Shown one piece after another: positions 35,640 through 43,544 of a stretch of 64,000 bases of DNA. This DNA comes from Acidobacteriota bacterium (lineage in GTDB: Bacteria > Acidobacteriota > Blastocatellia > Pyrinomonadales > Pyrinomonadaceae). The stretch spans positions 124,001 through 188,000 of the forward strand of contig JADJWI010000001.1 of NCBI GenBank assembly GCA_016716435.1, given 5' to 3'. How positions within the stretch are numbered: position 1 is the stretch's first letter; each line of letters opens with the position of its first letter. The notes under the pieces were generated by a model. It made no database searches, was not told the origin of the DNA, and saw only the letters and a list, made by a program, of their open reading frames with translations. The position numbers and the translations under genes are program-made.

Positions 35640-36484
35640 GAACAAAAGGGTTGCTATTTTTTATGCTTGTAGCCGCTTTCGCGGTTGCTGTTTCCGCACA
35701 GGTCACAATTCCGCGAGAAAGCAATTTCCAGGAGACCTCGCAGATCATCGGGGACGCGAAGATCTCGATCTCTTATCATCGGCCTAACGTCAAGGGACGC
35801 AAGATATGGGGAGAACTCGTTCCGTACAATGAGGTATGGAGAACGGGTGCAAATAATGCCACCGTCTTCGAAACGCCGGTCGATGTTATGATCAACGGTC
35901 AAAAGCTTGCCAAGGGCAAATATGCCCTGTTCACCCTGCCGACCACCGGTAACTGGACCGTTATCTTTAACAAGAACTGGAACCAGTGGGGGGCCTTTAC
36001 CCACGAACCCAAGGACGATGTGTTGAAGGTCGAGGTAACCCCGCGGCAATCGGAGTTTCATGAAACCATGGCCATCGAGTTCGAAAAGGTAGTAGGCAGC
36101 ACCGCTGAGGTCAATATACGTTGGGAAAACGTAGCCGTGCCGTTCACTGTCGACGTCGGCGATTTCAATGCCCGTTGGGTAAATGACAATCGCCGCCGAA
36201 CGTTGAACGAGCGAATGACGCTGGCAAGCTACGTCCTCTCGCAGAAAATGACCGGAAGCTACGCAGATGCTCTTTCTTGGGTAGAGGAAGCTGAGCGAAC
36301 GAATAAGACCTTCGGTGTTCTCTCACTCAAGGCTCGGTTGCTTGCCGAGATGGGCCGCAGACCGGATGCGATCGCAGCCGGTGAGGCCGCGCTTGCCGCA
36401 GGCCGGGCATCGACGCCTCCTGCAAGCCAGAATGCCTTGACCGCCCTTGAGAATCAAATAAAGGGGTGGAGAGGCACTAACTAG
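35636..36484 (+). CDS. Exported DUF2911 protein with TPR-like tail
   Basis: 282 residues. Signal peptide (cleavage near VSAQ), then DUF2911 (about 22-185: ISISYHRPNVKGRKIWGELVPY, VWRTGANNATVFETP, KLAKGKYALFTLP, WTVIFNKN) and a helical C-terminus (TLASYVLSQKMTGSYADALS, GRRPDAIAAGEAALAAG) that resembles one TPR. DUF2911 has no assigned activity. Overlaps the SRPBCC gene by ATGA. Confidence 0.88.
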   Translation: MRTKGLLFFMLVAAFAVAVSAQVTIPRESNFQETSQIIGDAKISISYHRPNVKGRKIWGELVPYNEVWRTGANNATVFETPVDVMINGQKLAKGKYALFTLPTTGNWTVIFNKNWNQWGAFTHEPKDDVLKVEVTPRQSEFHETMAIEFEKVVGSTAEVNIRWENVAVPFTVDVGDFNARWVNDNRRRTLNERMTLASYVLSQKMTGSYADALSWVEEAERTNKTFGVLSLKARLLAEMGRRPDAIAAGEAALAAGRASTPPASQNALTALENQIKGWRGTN

Positions 36485-36506
36485 CCGCTCATTTTAACCT
36501 TTTGCC

Positions 36507-36554
36507 GTATCCCGTCAATTCTTGCGTCTTTAGAATTGACGGGATACTTTTTTT
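36507..36554 (+). terminator. Strong intrinsic terminator
   Basis: A perfect 16-bp stem (36507-36522 with 36532-36547, GTATCCCGTCAATTCT on the left) and seven T (36548-36554) close the M14-SRPBCC-DUF2911 operon. Confidence 0.9.
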
Positions 36555-36597
36555 GAAGTAATCTCTTATTGAAATTGGCTTTCAGTTTCGCAAATAA

Positions 36598-36870
36598 ATG
36601 CAGACCCAATTAAGACAACAGTTCGCACCTATAGCCAACGATGAGAAACGAATTGACGTTTCTCTCGAAGATGGCAGAGCAGTGATCAAAATGGCCACAT
36701 GGATCGACGGACTCGGTTGGAGCACGCAAAAGACGATGGCCCTTGAAACGGAACTTGTCGAAGATCTGCATCGTGCATTAGCCAGTGCTCGGGTTCGCCT
36801 TCGTTCTGCTGAAAGTTTACAGGAGTCGGATAGTTCCGCTCGTGTCCTGAGTTTCCCGTCCGCATCATAG
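36598..36870 (+). CDS. Small hypothetical protein
   Basis: 90 residues, soluble, mixed charge. The core IDVSLEDGRAVIKMATWIDGLGWSTQKTM reads as a beta sheet, followed by an amphipathic helix (ETELVEDLHRALASARVRLR). No family recognised. It is a free-standing gene between two terminators, which supports it being real. Confidence 0.6.
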   Translation: MQTQLRQQFAPIANDEKRIDVSLEDGRAVIKMATWIDGLGWSTQKTMALETELVEDLHRALASARVRLRSAESLQESDSSARVLSFPSAS

Positions 36871-36893
36871 TTTCTTCCCCCTGAAAAAACTAA

Positions 36894-36923
36894 AGCCGGG
36901 CCCGAAAGAGCCCGGCTATTTTT
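36894..36923. terminator. Bidirectional intrinsic terminator
   Basis: AGCCGGGC (36894-36901) pairs with GCCCGGCT (36910-36917) with a CCGAAAGA loop; A-rich on the left, T-rich on the right. It serves the small gene at 36598 and the convergent ferritin-like gene. Confidence 0.75.
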
Positions 36924-36941
36924 CGTTTGATCTAACGAAGC

Positions 36942-37403
36942 CTAGCTGACTTCGCGAAGCACTATCCGCTCGGTACCGGCCTTTGCCGTTCGTTCAGATG
37001 TCAGCTTTTCGAGTTCCTCGATGTGCATCTGCTCATCAGAGATCTGCCCCTCGAGCCAGAACTTCTGCGGCAGGTCGTTGTCGTCGCAAGCGGCCCAAGC
37101 CGCCATGTAAGCCGCCATCGCTTCCCTCTCAAGTTCAAGTGCCTGCGAGAGCATTTCCTTGAGTTCGACCGATTGGCGGATCATTGCCGGTTCGACCGAT
37201 GGAATGCCGCCGAGAGCAACGATCTTATCGCCGAGCACCTCCGCGTGGTCCTGAGCCTCTTCGGCCTGATCCCGGAAAAAGCCCTTGAAGACTTCCCGGT
37301 CCGTACCCGTTACCAAATAGCTGTGTTGAGAATACTGGATAACGCCGGCGAGTTCGCAGGCCAACGCCTTATTCAGATTTTCGATCAATTCTTGTCGTCC
37401 CAT
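36942..37403 (-). CDS. Ferritin-like di-iron protein (bacterioferritin/DPS-like)
   Basis: 153 residues, a four-helix bundle. Di-iron ligands are in ACELAGVIQYSQH (Glu18 region), EEAQDHAE, ELEREAMAAYMAA and SDEQMHIEELEKL, which fits the E-ExxH-E-ExxH pattern. Likely iron storage or peroxide protection. AGGAGAG upstream of the ATG at 37401-37403 is a good site. Confidence 0.85.
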   Translation of the reverse strand: MGRQELIENLNKALACELAGVIQYSQHSYLVTGTDREVFKGFFRDQAEEAQDHAEVLGDKIVALGGIPSVEPAMIRQSVELKEMLSQALELEREAMAAYMAAWAACDDNDLPQKFWLEGQISDEQMHIEELEKLTSERTAKAGTERIVLREVS

Positions 37404-37549
37404 ATCTCTCCTTTGGGTTTAACCCTTATTCGAGAGTTTAGCGGCGATGCCCCCAACTGTCAAACTAACTCGTTTATTTGCAACAGTTAGTATTGAATTG
37501 CAATTTCATTTGCTGATCGAAGATAGGAGGAGAAGAAGCTCAACCGGCC

Positions 37550-38302
37550 TTAGGTTATCGTTCCGCCGTCAACGGTGATTATCTCGCCGTTCATATAGGA
37601 ATTTCGCGAACTGACGATGAAAGCGGCAAATTCTGCGAGTTCTTCCGGCCGCCCGAGCCTTCGGAGCGAGACCCAGTTTTCATGAGCCTCAAGCAATCGA
37701 GCCGGAAGCGTGTTTCCGAGATCTGTGTCGAAGATACCGGCCGCGATCGCGTTAACAGTGATGCCAAAGTTCGCCGCCTCGCGTGAAAGGCACTTCGTAA
37801 ACCCGATCATCGCCGCTTTCGAGGTTGCATAATGCACTGCGGTCGGCAAAGCCCGGATCGCACCGATGCTCGTGATGTTGAGTATCGTGCCTCCGCTCCG
37901 GCGGCGTATCATCTGCTTGTAGAAGGGTTTTGTGACGGCAAAGAGACTGTTGACGTTGGTATCTACGACCCAGTCCCACGAGCGGTCCGTGGTTGTAGCA
38001 AAATTATCCGCCTTGTTTACAGCAGCGTTGTTGACAAGAATATCGATGTGTCCAAAGGCCTCTACAACCTCTCTTGCCACACGCTTCATTCCCACTCGAT
38101 CGGTAACTGATACCTTGAAGGCCGCAGCCTTGCGGCCAAAGGCCTCGATCTTGGCTTTCACCGTCTCGGCGAGTTCATCGCTCGTGTGATAATTGAAAGC
38201 GACGTCCGCGCCCTCGCGTGCGAAAATTTCACACAATGCGGCGCCGATGCCGCGTGTGCCGCCGGATACGAACGCCGTTCTTCCTTCCAATAACAGGGTC
38301 AA
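37550..38302 (-). CDS. Short-chain dehydrogenase/reductase (FabG-like)
   Basis: 250 residues of a classical SDR: NAD(P)-binding GGTRGIGAALCEIFAREGA, the NNAAVNKA block, the active-site YATSKAAMIGF (Tyr-x3-Lys) and C-terminal SSRNSYMNGEIITVDGGT. It resembles 3-oxoacyl-ACP reductases, and the fab cluster at 11-15 kb lacks a fabG, so it might fill that role, but many SDRs look alike and it is 22 kb away. Confidence 0.88.
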   Translation of the reverse strand: MTLLLEGRTAFVSGGTRGIGAALCEIFAREGADVAFNYHTSDELAETVKAKIEAFGRKAAAFKVSVTDRVGMKRVAREVVEAFGHIDILVNNAAVNKADNFATTTDRSWDWVVDTNVNSLFAVTKPFYKQMIRRRSGGTILNITSIGAIRALPTAVHYATSKAAMIGFTKCLSREAANFGITVNAIAAGIFDTDLGNTLPARLLEAHENWVSLRRLGRPEELAEFAAFIVSSRNSYMNGEIITVDGGTIT

Positions 38303-38401
38303 GCAGGGATCTCCTCAAAAACAAGTACTCGATGCAAAAACATAAGGTTAAATTACCGCAGATTATCTGGCAAGCGTAGGTGTGAAATGAGGGCGAGAAG
38401 A

Positions 38402-39586
38402 CTAAGCGGCCGCAAGTTCGGGCTGCTCGGCAAATTGTGCCGGAAGCAATGCAGCTATCTCACGGACTATCCGCTCGGTCGAATCCGGTAGAGTGACATT
38501 GGCTGTTGCATCCTTCATTCGGCGATATTTTGTCTCGTCCTCGATAAGCGAGCGTATCGCGGGAACAATGTCGGCTGAGCGTTCAAGAATGATACCGGCT
38601 CCGTTATTTGCAACAAGGTCGAACGTCCCAGCCTCTTGAGGCATCGGCGGCGTTGTCGCGTCGGCAATGATCGGCAAGCGACAAGCGAGAGCCTCAAAGG
38701 TCGTCAACCCGCCGAGTTTTGAGACCATGACGTTAGCCGACTGCATCAGCTTCTCGATCTCATCGGAGTAACCGATCACCTTCACCGGGAATTTGGCGTG
38801 CTTGGCGATCTCTTCCGCTTCGGCTCTGAGAGTTTCATTCCTTCCGGCCAAGAATATCGCTTGAACATCAAGTTCGCCGCGGACGAGCTCCTTAAAGATG
38901 GCGGGTATATTGCCGCCCCCGACCCAACCGGCGTTGACAAAGACGGTAAACTTTTCAGGGTCCAGCCCAAAGGCCTTCCGAGCTGTCTGTGCATCGGCCT
39001 CATTCACTTCCCTGAATTTCGAGTGGACCGGCATCCCTGAGACCTTGATACGCGTGGGTTCAACTCCGTAGTCGATCAACTGCCGCCTTGCGTCGTCATT
39101 CGCAACCAGATACAAAGACACGTCGTTGCAGGCCCATCCTTTCCAGAAGCCGTAGCCAGGATCGGTTACGACCGTAACGAGCGGTATCTGCCCAAGCAAG
39201 TTCAGCTCTTTAAGAATTCGCGCGAAGATGTGCTGGGTCAGAGGATGGACACTAACAACTATGTGCGGACACCACTTCTCAAAAACGTCACGAAGGTAGA
39301 TCATGCAACGCCGCTGGAAAAACTCACGCGTCTCCGGGCGGAACCGATTGACCGCCCAGTAAACATATTTCATCCAACTCTGCCTGTGCCGCAGTACCCA
39401 GTTATATGTGTTAACAAGCTTTTCGGTGATGTGATGGCTGTCTTCTACCGCCTTGATCACCCGGACCACGGCCGATTCGCCATGCCAAAAACGTTCCACG
39501 CCGTCGACCAACGCTTTAGCGGCGGAGCGATGTCCGCCGCCCGTGTCAGACGATATTATTAGGATCTTTGGAGCCGTTGACTGCAT
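38402..39586 (-). CDS. MGDG synthase/UgtP-like glycosyltransferase (GT28)
   Basis: 394 residues. The N-terminal half begins KILIISSDTGGGHRSAAKALVDG and contains PHIVVSVHPLTQHIF, typical of the monogalactosyldiacylglycerol synthase N-domain; the C-terminal half has the GT28 nucleotide-sugar region (FVNAGWVGGGNIPAIFKEL, MVSKLGGLTTFEALACRLP). Such enzymes add sugars to diacylglycerol at the inner membrane. It follows a radical SAM gene by 23 bases on the same strand, so the two probably act in one lipid or cell-surface pathway. Confidence 0.88.
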   Translation of the reverse strand: MQSTAPKILIISSDTGGGHRSAAKALVDGVERFWHGESAVVRVIKAVEDSHHITEKLVNTYNWVLRHRQSWMKYVYWAVNRFRPETREFFQRRCMIYLRDVFEKWCPHIVVSVHPLTQHIFARILKELNLLGQIPLVTVVTDPGYGFWKGWACNDVSLYLVANDDARRQLIDYGVEPTRIKVSGMPVHSKFREVNEADAQTARKAFGLDPEKFTVFVNAGWVGGGNIPAIFKELVRGELDVQAIFLAGRNETLRAEAEEIAKHAKFPVKVIGYSDEIEKLMQSANVMVSKLGGLTTFEALACRLPIIADATTPPMPQEAGTFDLVANNGAGIILERSADIVPAIRSLIEDETKYRRMKDATANVTLPDSTERIVREIAALLPAQFAEQPELAAA

Positions 39587-39609
39587 TGCAGGTAGTAAGG
39601 CCGCGGTCG

Positions 39610-40770
39610 TTAAGCCTTGAGAGCGACCTCACGCCCGACCGAGAAGCCGGACTCCTTTGCGGCTTTTCGAATGTCTCGCTCAAGCTTCTTGATCTTAATG
39701 AGATGCCCGGCGTTGAATGGCAACGAAGGATAAAAACAATTCGACTCGTGAGTGCAGTAGCAGCCTGCCCCCGCTTCTTTCCTCCGAGCCTTCATTAGGT
39801 CTGTTTGCCAGGCCGTCTGGAAGTTCCAATCGTAATCACGCAGATTCAGCACGTCAGGCTTATTTTCACACGATGACAAAGCGCCGTTATCGTAAATCAC
39901 CGCACCTGCGCTCCCGGCGTAGCATTTAAGCTGTGCCTTGTTCTCCTCTTTGGTCTTTGTGATGACGTCGTGCATGTAGATATCGACAGCCGCCTTGAAG
40001 ACACCGGACTTTCCGCCATACATGTTCTTGAGCGCAGCGTTCTTCGTGTCTTCAAGGATCATATGAGAAAGCTGAGTATACCTTTCGGGGTCGAATTCGA
40101 GCTCCGTCGGATCAGCCGAGGGCGGGCGGATATAGTTGATGTTCACCTTATCCGGCTTCAAGTCATGCTTCAGAAAGTCGTACCAGTCAAAAATCGTGTC
40201 TTGGTTCGAACGCATCACACAGGTACAGGTCTGGATATCCAATCGCGGGTATTGCTCACGCTTCATCTGCTGAAGCGTTCGAGCCGTATGGATCGCCTTA
40301 TCCCAGCTTCCCTCTTTCCCACGGATCTTCTCGTGAGATTCCTTCATCCCGTCGATGCCAAGCGCGACGGTTACGTTTAGATCGGGACACTCATCCATGA
40401 TCTTAGTGACGTCCGGAAAGATCCGCGGATGGATCTGTCCGTTCGACATCAGGTAAACCGAATCGAGCTTGTTGTTTTCGTAAAACCCGCGAACGATCTC
40501 CGGAAGGTCTTTCCTTGTAAAAGGCTCGCCGCCGGCAAGAACCAGCACGCCAAGGTTTCCGCCGAGCGTTTCGGATATCCGCGCGATCTCGTCCGTTTTC
40601 ATCTGGAGCTTCTTGCGCGGGCGATCATCGAGTTCCTCGGTAAAAAAACAATGCGTGCAACGCATATCGCACACACTCGTAACAAGTATGTTTAAAAATA
40701 TCGGCGAGATCGGCTTCCCTACCAAAATACTCGCGTACCGCTTGAAAATCTCTTTAGTCGTAAAGTCCAT
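39610..40770 (-). CDS. Radical SAM protein with SPASM-like cysteines
   Basis: 386 residues. The radical SAM cluster motif is CDMRCTHC (about 33-40), with GGEPFTR as the SAM-contact GGE motif. The C-terminus carries more cysteines (KCYAGSAGAVIYDNG, SSCENKP, CYCTHESNCFYP) like the auxiliary clusters of SPASM/twitch proteins such as those that modify peptides or lipids. Substrate unknown. It is upstream of the GT28 gene with a short gap, and about 2 kb from the GIIIDN-repeat gene. Confidence 0.85.
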   Translation of the reverse strand: MDFTTKEIFKRYASILVGKPISPIFLNILVTSVCDMRCTHCFFTEELDDRPRKKLQMKTDEIARISETLGGNLGVLVLAGGEPFTRKDLPEIVRGFYENNKLDSVYLMSNGQIHPRIFPDVTKIMDECPDLNVTVALGIDGMKESHEKIRGKEGSWDKAIHTARTLQQMKREQYPRLDIQTCTCVMRSNQDTIFDWYDFLKHDLKPDKVNINYIRPPSADPTELEFDPERYTQLSHMILEDTKNAALKNMYGGKSGVFKAAVDIYMHDVITKTKEENKAQLKCYAGSAGAVIYDNGALSSCENKPDVLNLRDYDWNFQTAWQTDLMKARRKEAGAGCYCTHESNCFYPSLPFNAGHLIKIKKLERDIRKAAKESGFSVGREVALKA

Positions 40771-40896
40771 GTTTTGTACACACTCCGACGGCCAGCGGCA
40801 ATTTCCTAAAGGCCGTCCATCTCTAATTTATCTTATTCGTCGAACAAAGGAAATCAATTCGGCCCCTATTCCGTCACAAGAAGCAATAAAAATATC

Positions 40897-40924
40897 TTGC
40901 ATTGAAACCTAAAAGTGTTATTAT
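40897..40924 (+). promoter_or_regulatory. Probable promoter of the gene at 41029
   Basis: TTGCAT (40897-40902) and TATTAT (40919-40924) with a 16-base spacer in an AT-rich stretch, giving a leader of about 100 nt. Confidence 0.4.
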
Positions 40925-41028
40925 TCGGTTAATTTAGCGTCGTTTGTCTCACGTTTTTCTGAAAGTTCCTTTTATTCGGTCTTTGGTTCGGTCGCTGATC
41001 GCGGTATCAATCGCGGCTCATATCCTGT

Positions 41029-41493
41029 ATGCGGTCTGAATTATTAAAACTTCATATCCCATCGGCAGTGTCCTTGGCGTCGATGATCGTTATCTTTTCG
41101 ACTGTTTTCTTTACGGCCCAAATTGCCGCGCAAACCGCGGAGAGATCTGAAAAGTTCCCCGCTGCTCGGACCAAGTTCAAAAAGCCGATAGGCAAGATAC
41201 TTTCAATGTTTGCTCCTATCGGCAACAATGTACTAGTTGCCGGCCGCGTAACTGACGCAAATGGAGCTCCGATAGCGAACTCTGTCGTCATTCTAATGGA
41301 TGACGAAAACGGCCTTCGGTATGCCCGCACCGGTACCTTCGGACAATTTGCCTTCCATGATGTAGCGCCGAATGAAACCTATGTAGTTTCCGTCCAACAT
41401 AGGAAATACCTATTTGCCTTCCCAGCCTATGTTATTGAGGTCATGACAGATGTCACGGATATCGTCTTTATTGGCGAAGACGATCAGTTCTGA
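41029..41493 (+). CDS. Exported CarboxypepD_reg-like protein
   Basis: 154 residues: signal peptide (cleavage near AQIAAQ, about 35), a basic linker and one carboxypeptidase-regulatory-like beta sandwich (VAGRVTDANGAPIANSVVIL, TGTFGQFAFHDVAPNETYVV, HRKYLFAFPAYVIEV). The same module, with the Y-x-F-x2-P-x-x-V-x-V ending, closes the large protein at 49131 and the remnants near it. Probably a secreted or surface protein; partner unknown. Confidence 0.75.
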   Translation: MRSELLKLHIPSAVSLASMIVIFSTVFFTAQIAAQTAERSEKFPAARTKFKKPIGKILSMFAPIGNNVLVAGRVTDANGAPIANSVVILMDDENGLRYARTGTFGQFAFHDVAPNETYVVSVQHRKYLFAFPAYVIEVMTDVTDIVFIGEDDQF

Positions 41494-41558
41494 TCCGGTC
41501 CCATAAACTCGATCTCTTACAACTGCACATCCGGCACAAAAAGTTTTAGACTGGCTCT

Positions 41559-42758
41559 ATGTTCGAGCGAGTTTATCTTGATAATGCCGCGACCACCCGG
41601 CTTGACCCAGCTGTGCTGGAAGAAATGTTGCCGTTTCTGGCCGACGACTACGGTAACGCCTCGAGTATTCATTCTTTCGGCCAGACAGCACGGGCGGCGG
41701 TCGATCGTGCACGGCATCAAGTCGCAAGCCTGATCAACGCACGCCCGGCAGAAATCGTCTTTACATCGGGCGGAACCGAATCAAACAATCTCGCAATACG
41801 AGGGCTCATCGAGTCTGAATTACGAAAGCCCCGCGTCGCCGGTGAATCGCTACCTCACATCATTATTTCTGCGATCGAACATCCCGCAGTGAAGATGGTA
41901 TGCGACGACCTCGCCGGACGATGCGAGATCACGGTCGTGCCGGTCGATGAGAGCGGGGTTCTCGATCACCGGCGTGTGATCGATGGCATTCGTGAGAACA
42001 CGATACTCGTTTCAGTAATGGCTGTGAATAATGAGATCGGGACGATACAACCGATTGCCGAGATCGGAAAAGCCGTCCGTGAAATTCGCGAGAATGGACG
42101 TCGTATCTGGTTTCATACTGATTCCGTGCAGGCCGCGGGAAAGATACCGGTCGATATCGAAGAGTTTGGCTGTGACCTGCTTTCGCTTTCAGCACACAAG
42201 ATCCACGGCCCTAAAGGTATCGGAGCGCTCTACATTCGCCGCGGCGTTCGCCTACATCCGCAGAACATTGGTGGCCGTCAGGAGCGCGGAAATCGAGGCG
42301 GTACCGAACCGGTAGCTCAGATAGTTGGTTTTGGAGCCGCCGCTGAATTAGCTGCCGGAGAAGTGACGGCAACAGCAAACCGTCTTCAAAAGCTGAGGGA
42401 CGCATTCGAGGACCAAGTGCTGGAGATCATTCCGGGAACGCTGGTAAATGGCGATCGCAGCCGGCGTGTGGCGAATATCTCAAACCTCTCTTTTAGTGGA
42501 GTTGAGGGCGAGGGGCTGTTGATAAACCTTGATATGCAAGGGTTTGCTGTTTCGACCGGAGCGGCGTGTTCGAGCGGCTCAATTGAACCGTCACCGGTAA
42601 TCGTTGCACTTGGCAGAGATGATGAGTATGCCCGCGGGGCCGTCAGATTCAGCTTTTCCAGATTCACTACTGCCGAAGACATCGAAAGGCTCCTAGCCGC
42701 GCTCCCTCGTTCGGTCGAAACCCTTCGGTCGCTCTCTGCAGGACTCGCCCCCAAATAG
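41559..42758 (+). CDS. Cysteine desulfurase (NifS/IscS family)
   Basis: 399 residues. YLDNAATTRLDP at the start, TSGGTESNNLAIRG, the PLP lysine in SAHKIHGPKGIGALY, the RGGTEPVAQIVG block and the mobile-loop cysteine in STGAACSSGSIEPS are all there. It removes sulfur from cysteine for Fe-S clusters or thiolated tRNA. No iscU, iscA or mnmA is next to it, so which acceptor it serves is open. Confidence 0.93.
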   Translation: MFERVYLDNAATTRLDPAVLEEMLPFLADDYGNASSIHSFGQTARAAVDRARHQVASLINARPAEIVFTSGGTESNNLAIRGLIESELRKPRVAGESLPHIIISAIEHPAVKMVCDDLAGRCEITVVPVDESGVLDHRRVIDGIRENTILVSVMAVNNEIGTIQPIAEIGKAVREIRENGRRIWFHTDSVQAAGKIPVDIEEFGCDLLSLSAHKIHGPKGIGALYIRRGVRLHPQNIGGRQERGNRGGTEPVAQIVGFGAAAELAAGEVTATANRLQKLRDAFEDQVLEIIPGTLVNGDRSRRVANISNLSFSGVEGEGLLINLDMQGFAVSTGAACSSGSIEPSPVIVALGRDDEYARGAVRFSFSRFTTAEDIERLLAALPRSVETLRSLSAGLAPK

Positions 42759-42827
42759 AGGTGAGGCGACCGTCGCGGGAAAACGGCCGCCTCAAGGTGT
42801 GGGATTTAAGCCCTTCTCATCAACAAC

Positions 42828-43130
42828 CTAGTCCATTATTATGATCCCGTTGTCGATGATGATGCCGCAATCCTGACGCTCGGCCGCGTTGTCGATGATG
42901 ATGCCGCCGAAATTGTCAATGATGATGCCGACTATGTTGTCGATAATGATGCCCCAATCCGGCTTTTCAGACTTCTCTGAACACTGCTGGCTGGTCTTGG
43001 TTTCTTTACCGATTCCGTTATCGATGATTATCCCGTTGTCGATGATGATGCCGGCGTTTGCTACTGAGCTACCGATCATGATCATTCCTGCGAGTGCGAT
43101 CGTTGCTGCGATGTTCTTAAAGTTTTTCAT
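42828..43130 (-). CDS. Small secreted protein built from GIIIDN repeats
   Basis: 100 residues. A clear signal peptide (MKNFKNIAATIALAGMIMIG, cleavage after VANA at 26) is followed by six exact GIIIDN hexapeptides (27-32, 33-38, 60-65, 68-73, 76-81, 89-94) and a terminal GIIIMD (95-100), broken by a polar insert (41-59, KETKTSQQC...KPDW). Two cysteines (50 and 88) flank the central repeats. Copies differ at synonymous codon positions (GAC/GAT, AAC/AAT, ATC/ATT/ATA), so the peptide, not only the DNA, is kept. AGAGGA precedes the ATG. No family is known to me. A stacked beta or amyloid-like fibre, or a multi-core peptide precursor, are possible ideas only. Confidence 0.75.
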   Translation of the reverse strand: MKNFKNIAATIALAGMIMIGSSVANAGIIIDNGIIIDNGIGKETKTSQQCSEKSEKPDWGIIIDNIVGIIIDNFGGIIIDNAAERQDCGIIIDNGIIIMD

Positions 43131-43544
43131 TTTATCCTCTCTTTTCTCCTAACTTTTTCTGAGAGTCCCTGTCTCTCGATGCTCTTCTTAGTACAACCGA
43201 TGTGCCACAGCTTTATCTAAGGTCCCGAGTAAGTGTAAGTCGTTGCGAGAATTAGAGTTGGGGCGACAGCGAATCAATGGGATCATTACATTAGTTCGGC
43301 TTAAAGAATGGATACCTAATACACATCGAGGCGGGCATTCGCCGCAACTCATTGTTATTGCAACAGTTACGGCACTGTATATTCTGTATACGCAGTCGAT
43401 GTGTTTAGCAGGTATCCACAACAAACTCTTGCCAAGTAAATTTTGCTGGATTTTTTTGTCGCTGAATGCTAGTATTCCTATGGTCGTTTTCCTGACCTTC
43501 CCGAATCGAGCATTATCGAGAATCCGAGTCTTCCACGTTCCCGG
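43131..43544. other. Divergent intergenic region, no gene seen
   Basis: An AT-richer 414-base gap between the GIIIDN gene and the GGDEF/EAL gene. Frames on both strands here lack ribosome sites and family-like sequence. It must hold both promoters, but I could not pick convincing -35/-10 pairs. Confidence 0.5.

Noticed and set aside
42762..42795. GC-rich hairpin after the cysteine desulfurase gene
   Set aside because: Stem is imperfect and no T tract follows on either strand, so it is not called a terminator.
42889..43152. Plus-strand frame rich in SMMMP repeats
   Set aside because: It is the antisense shadow of the GIIIDN repeats; no ribosome site and no signal peptide logic.
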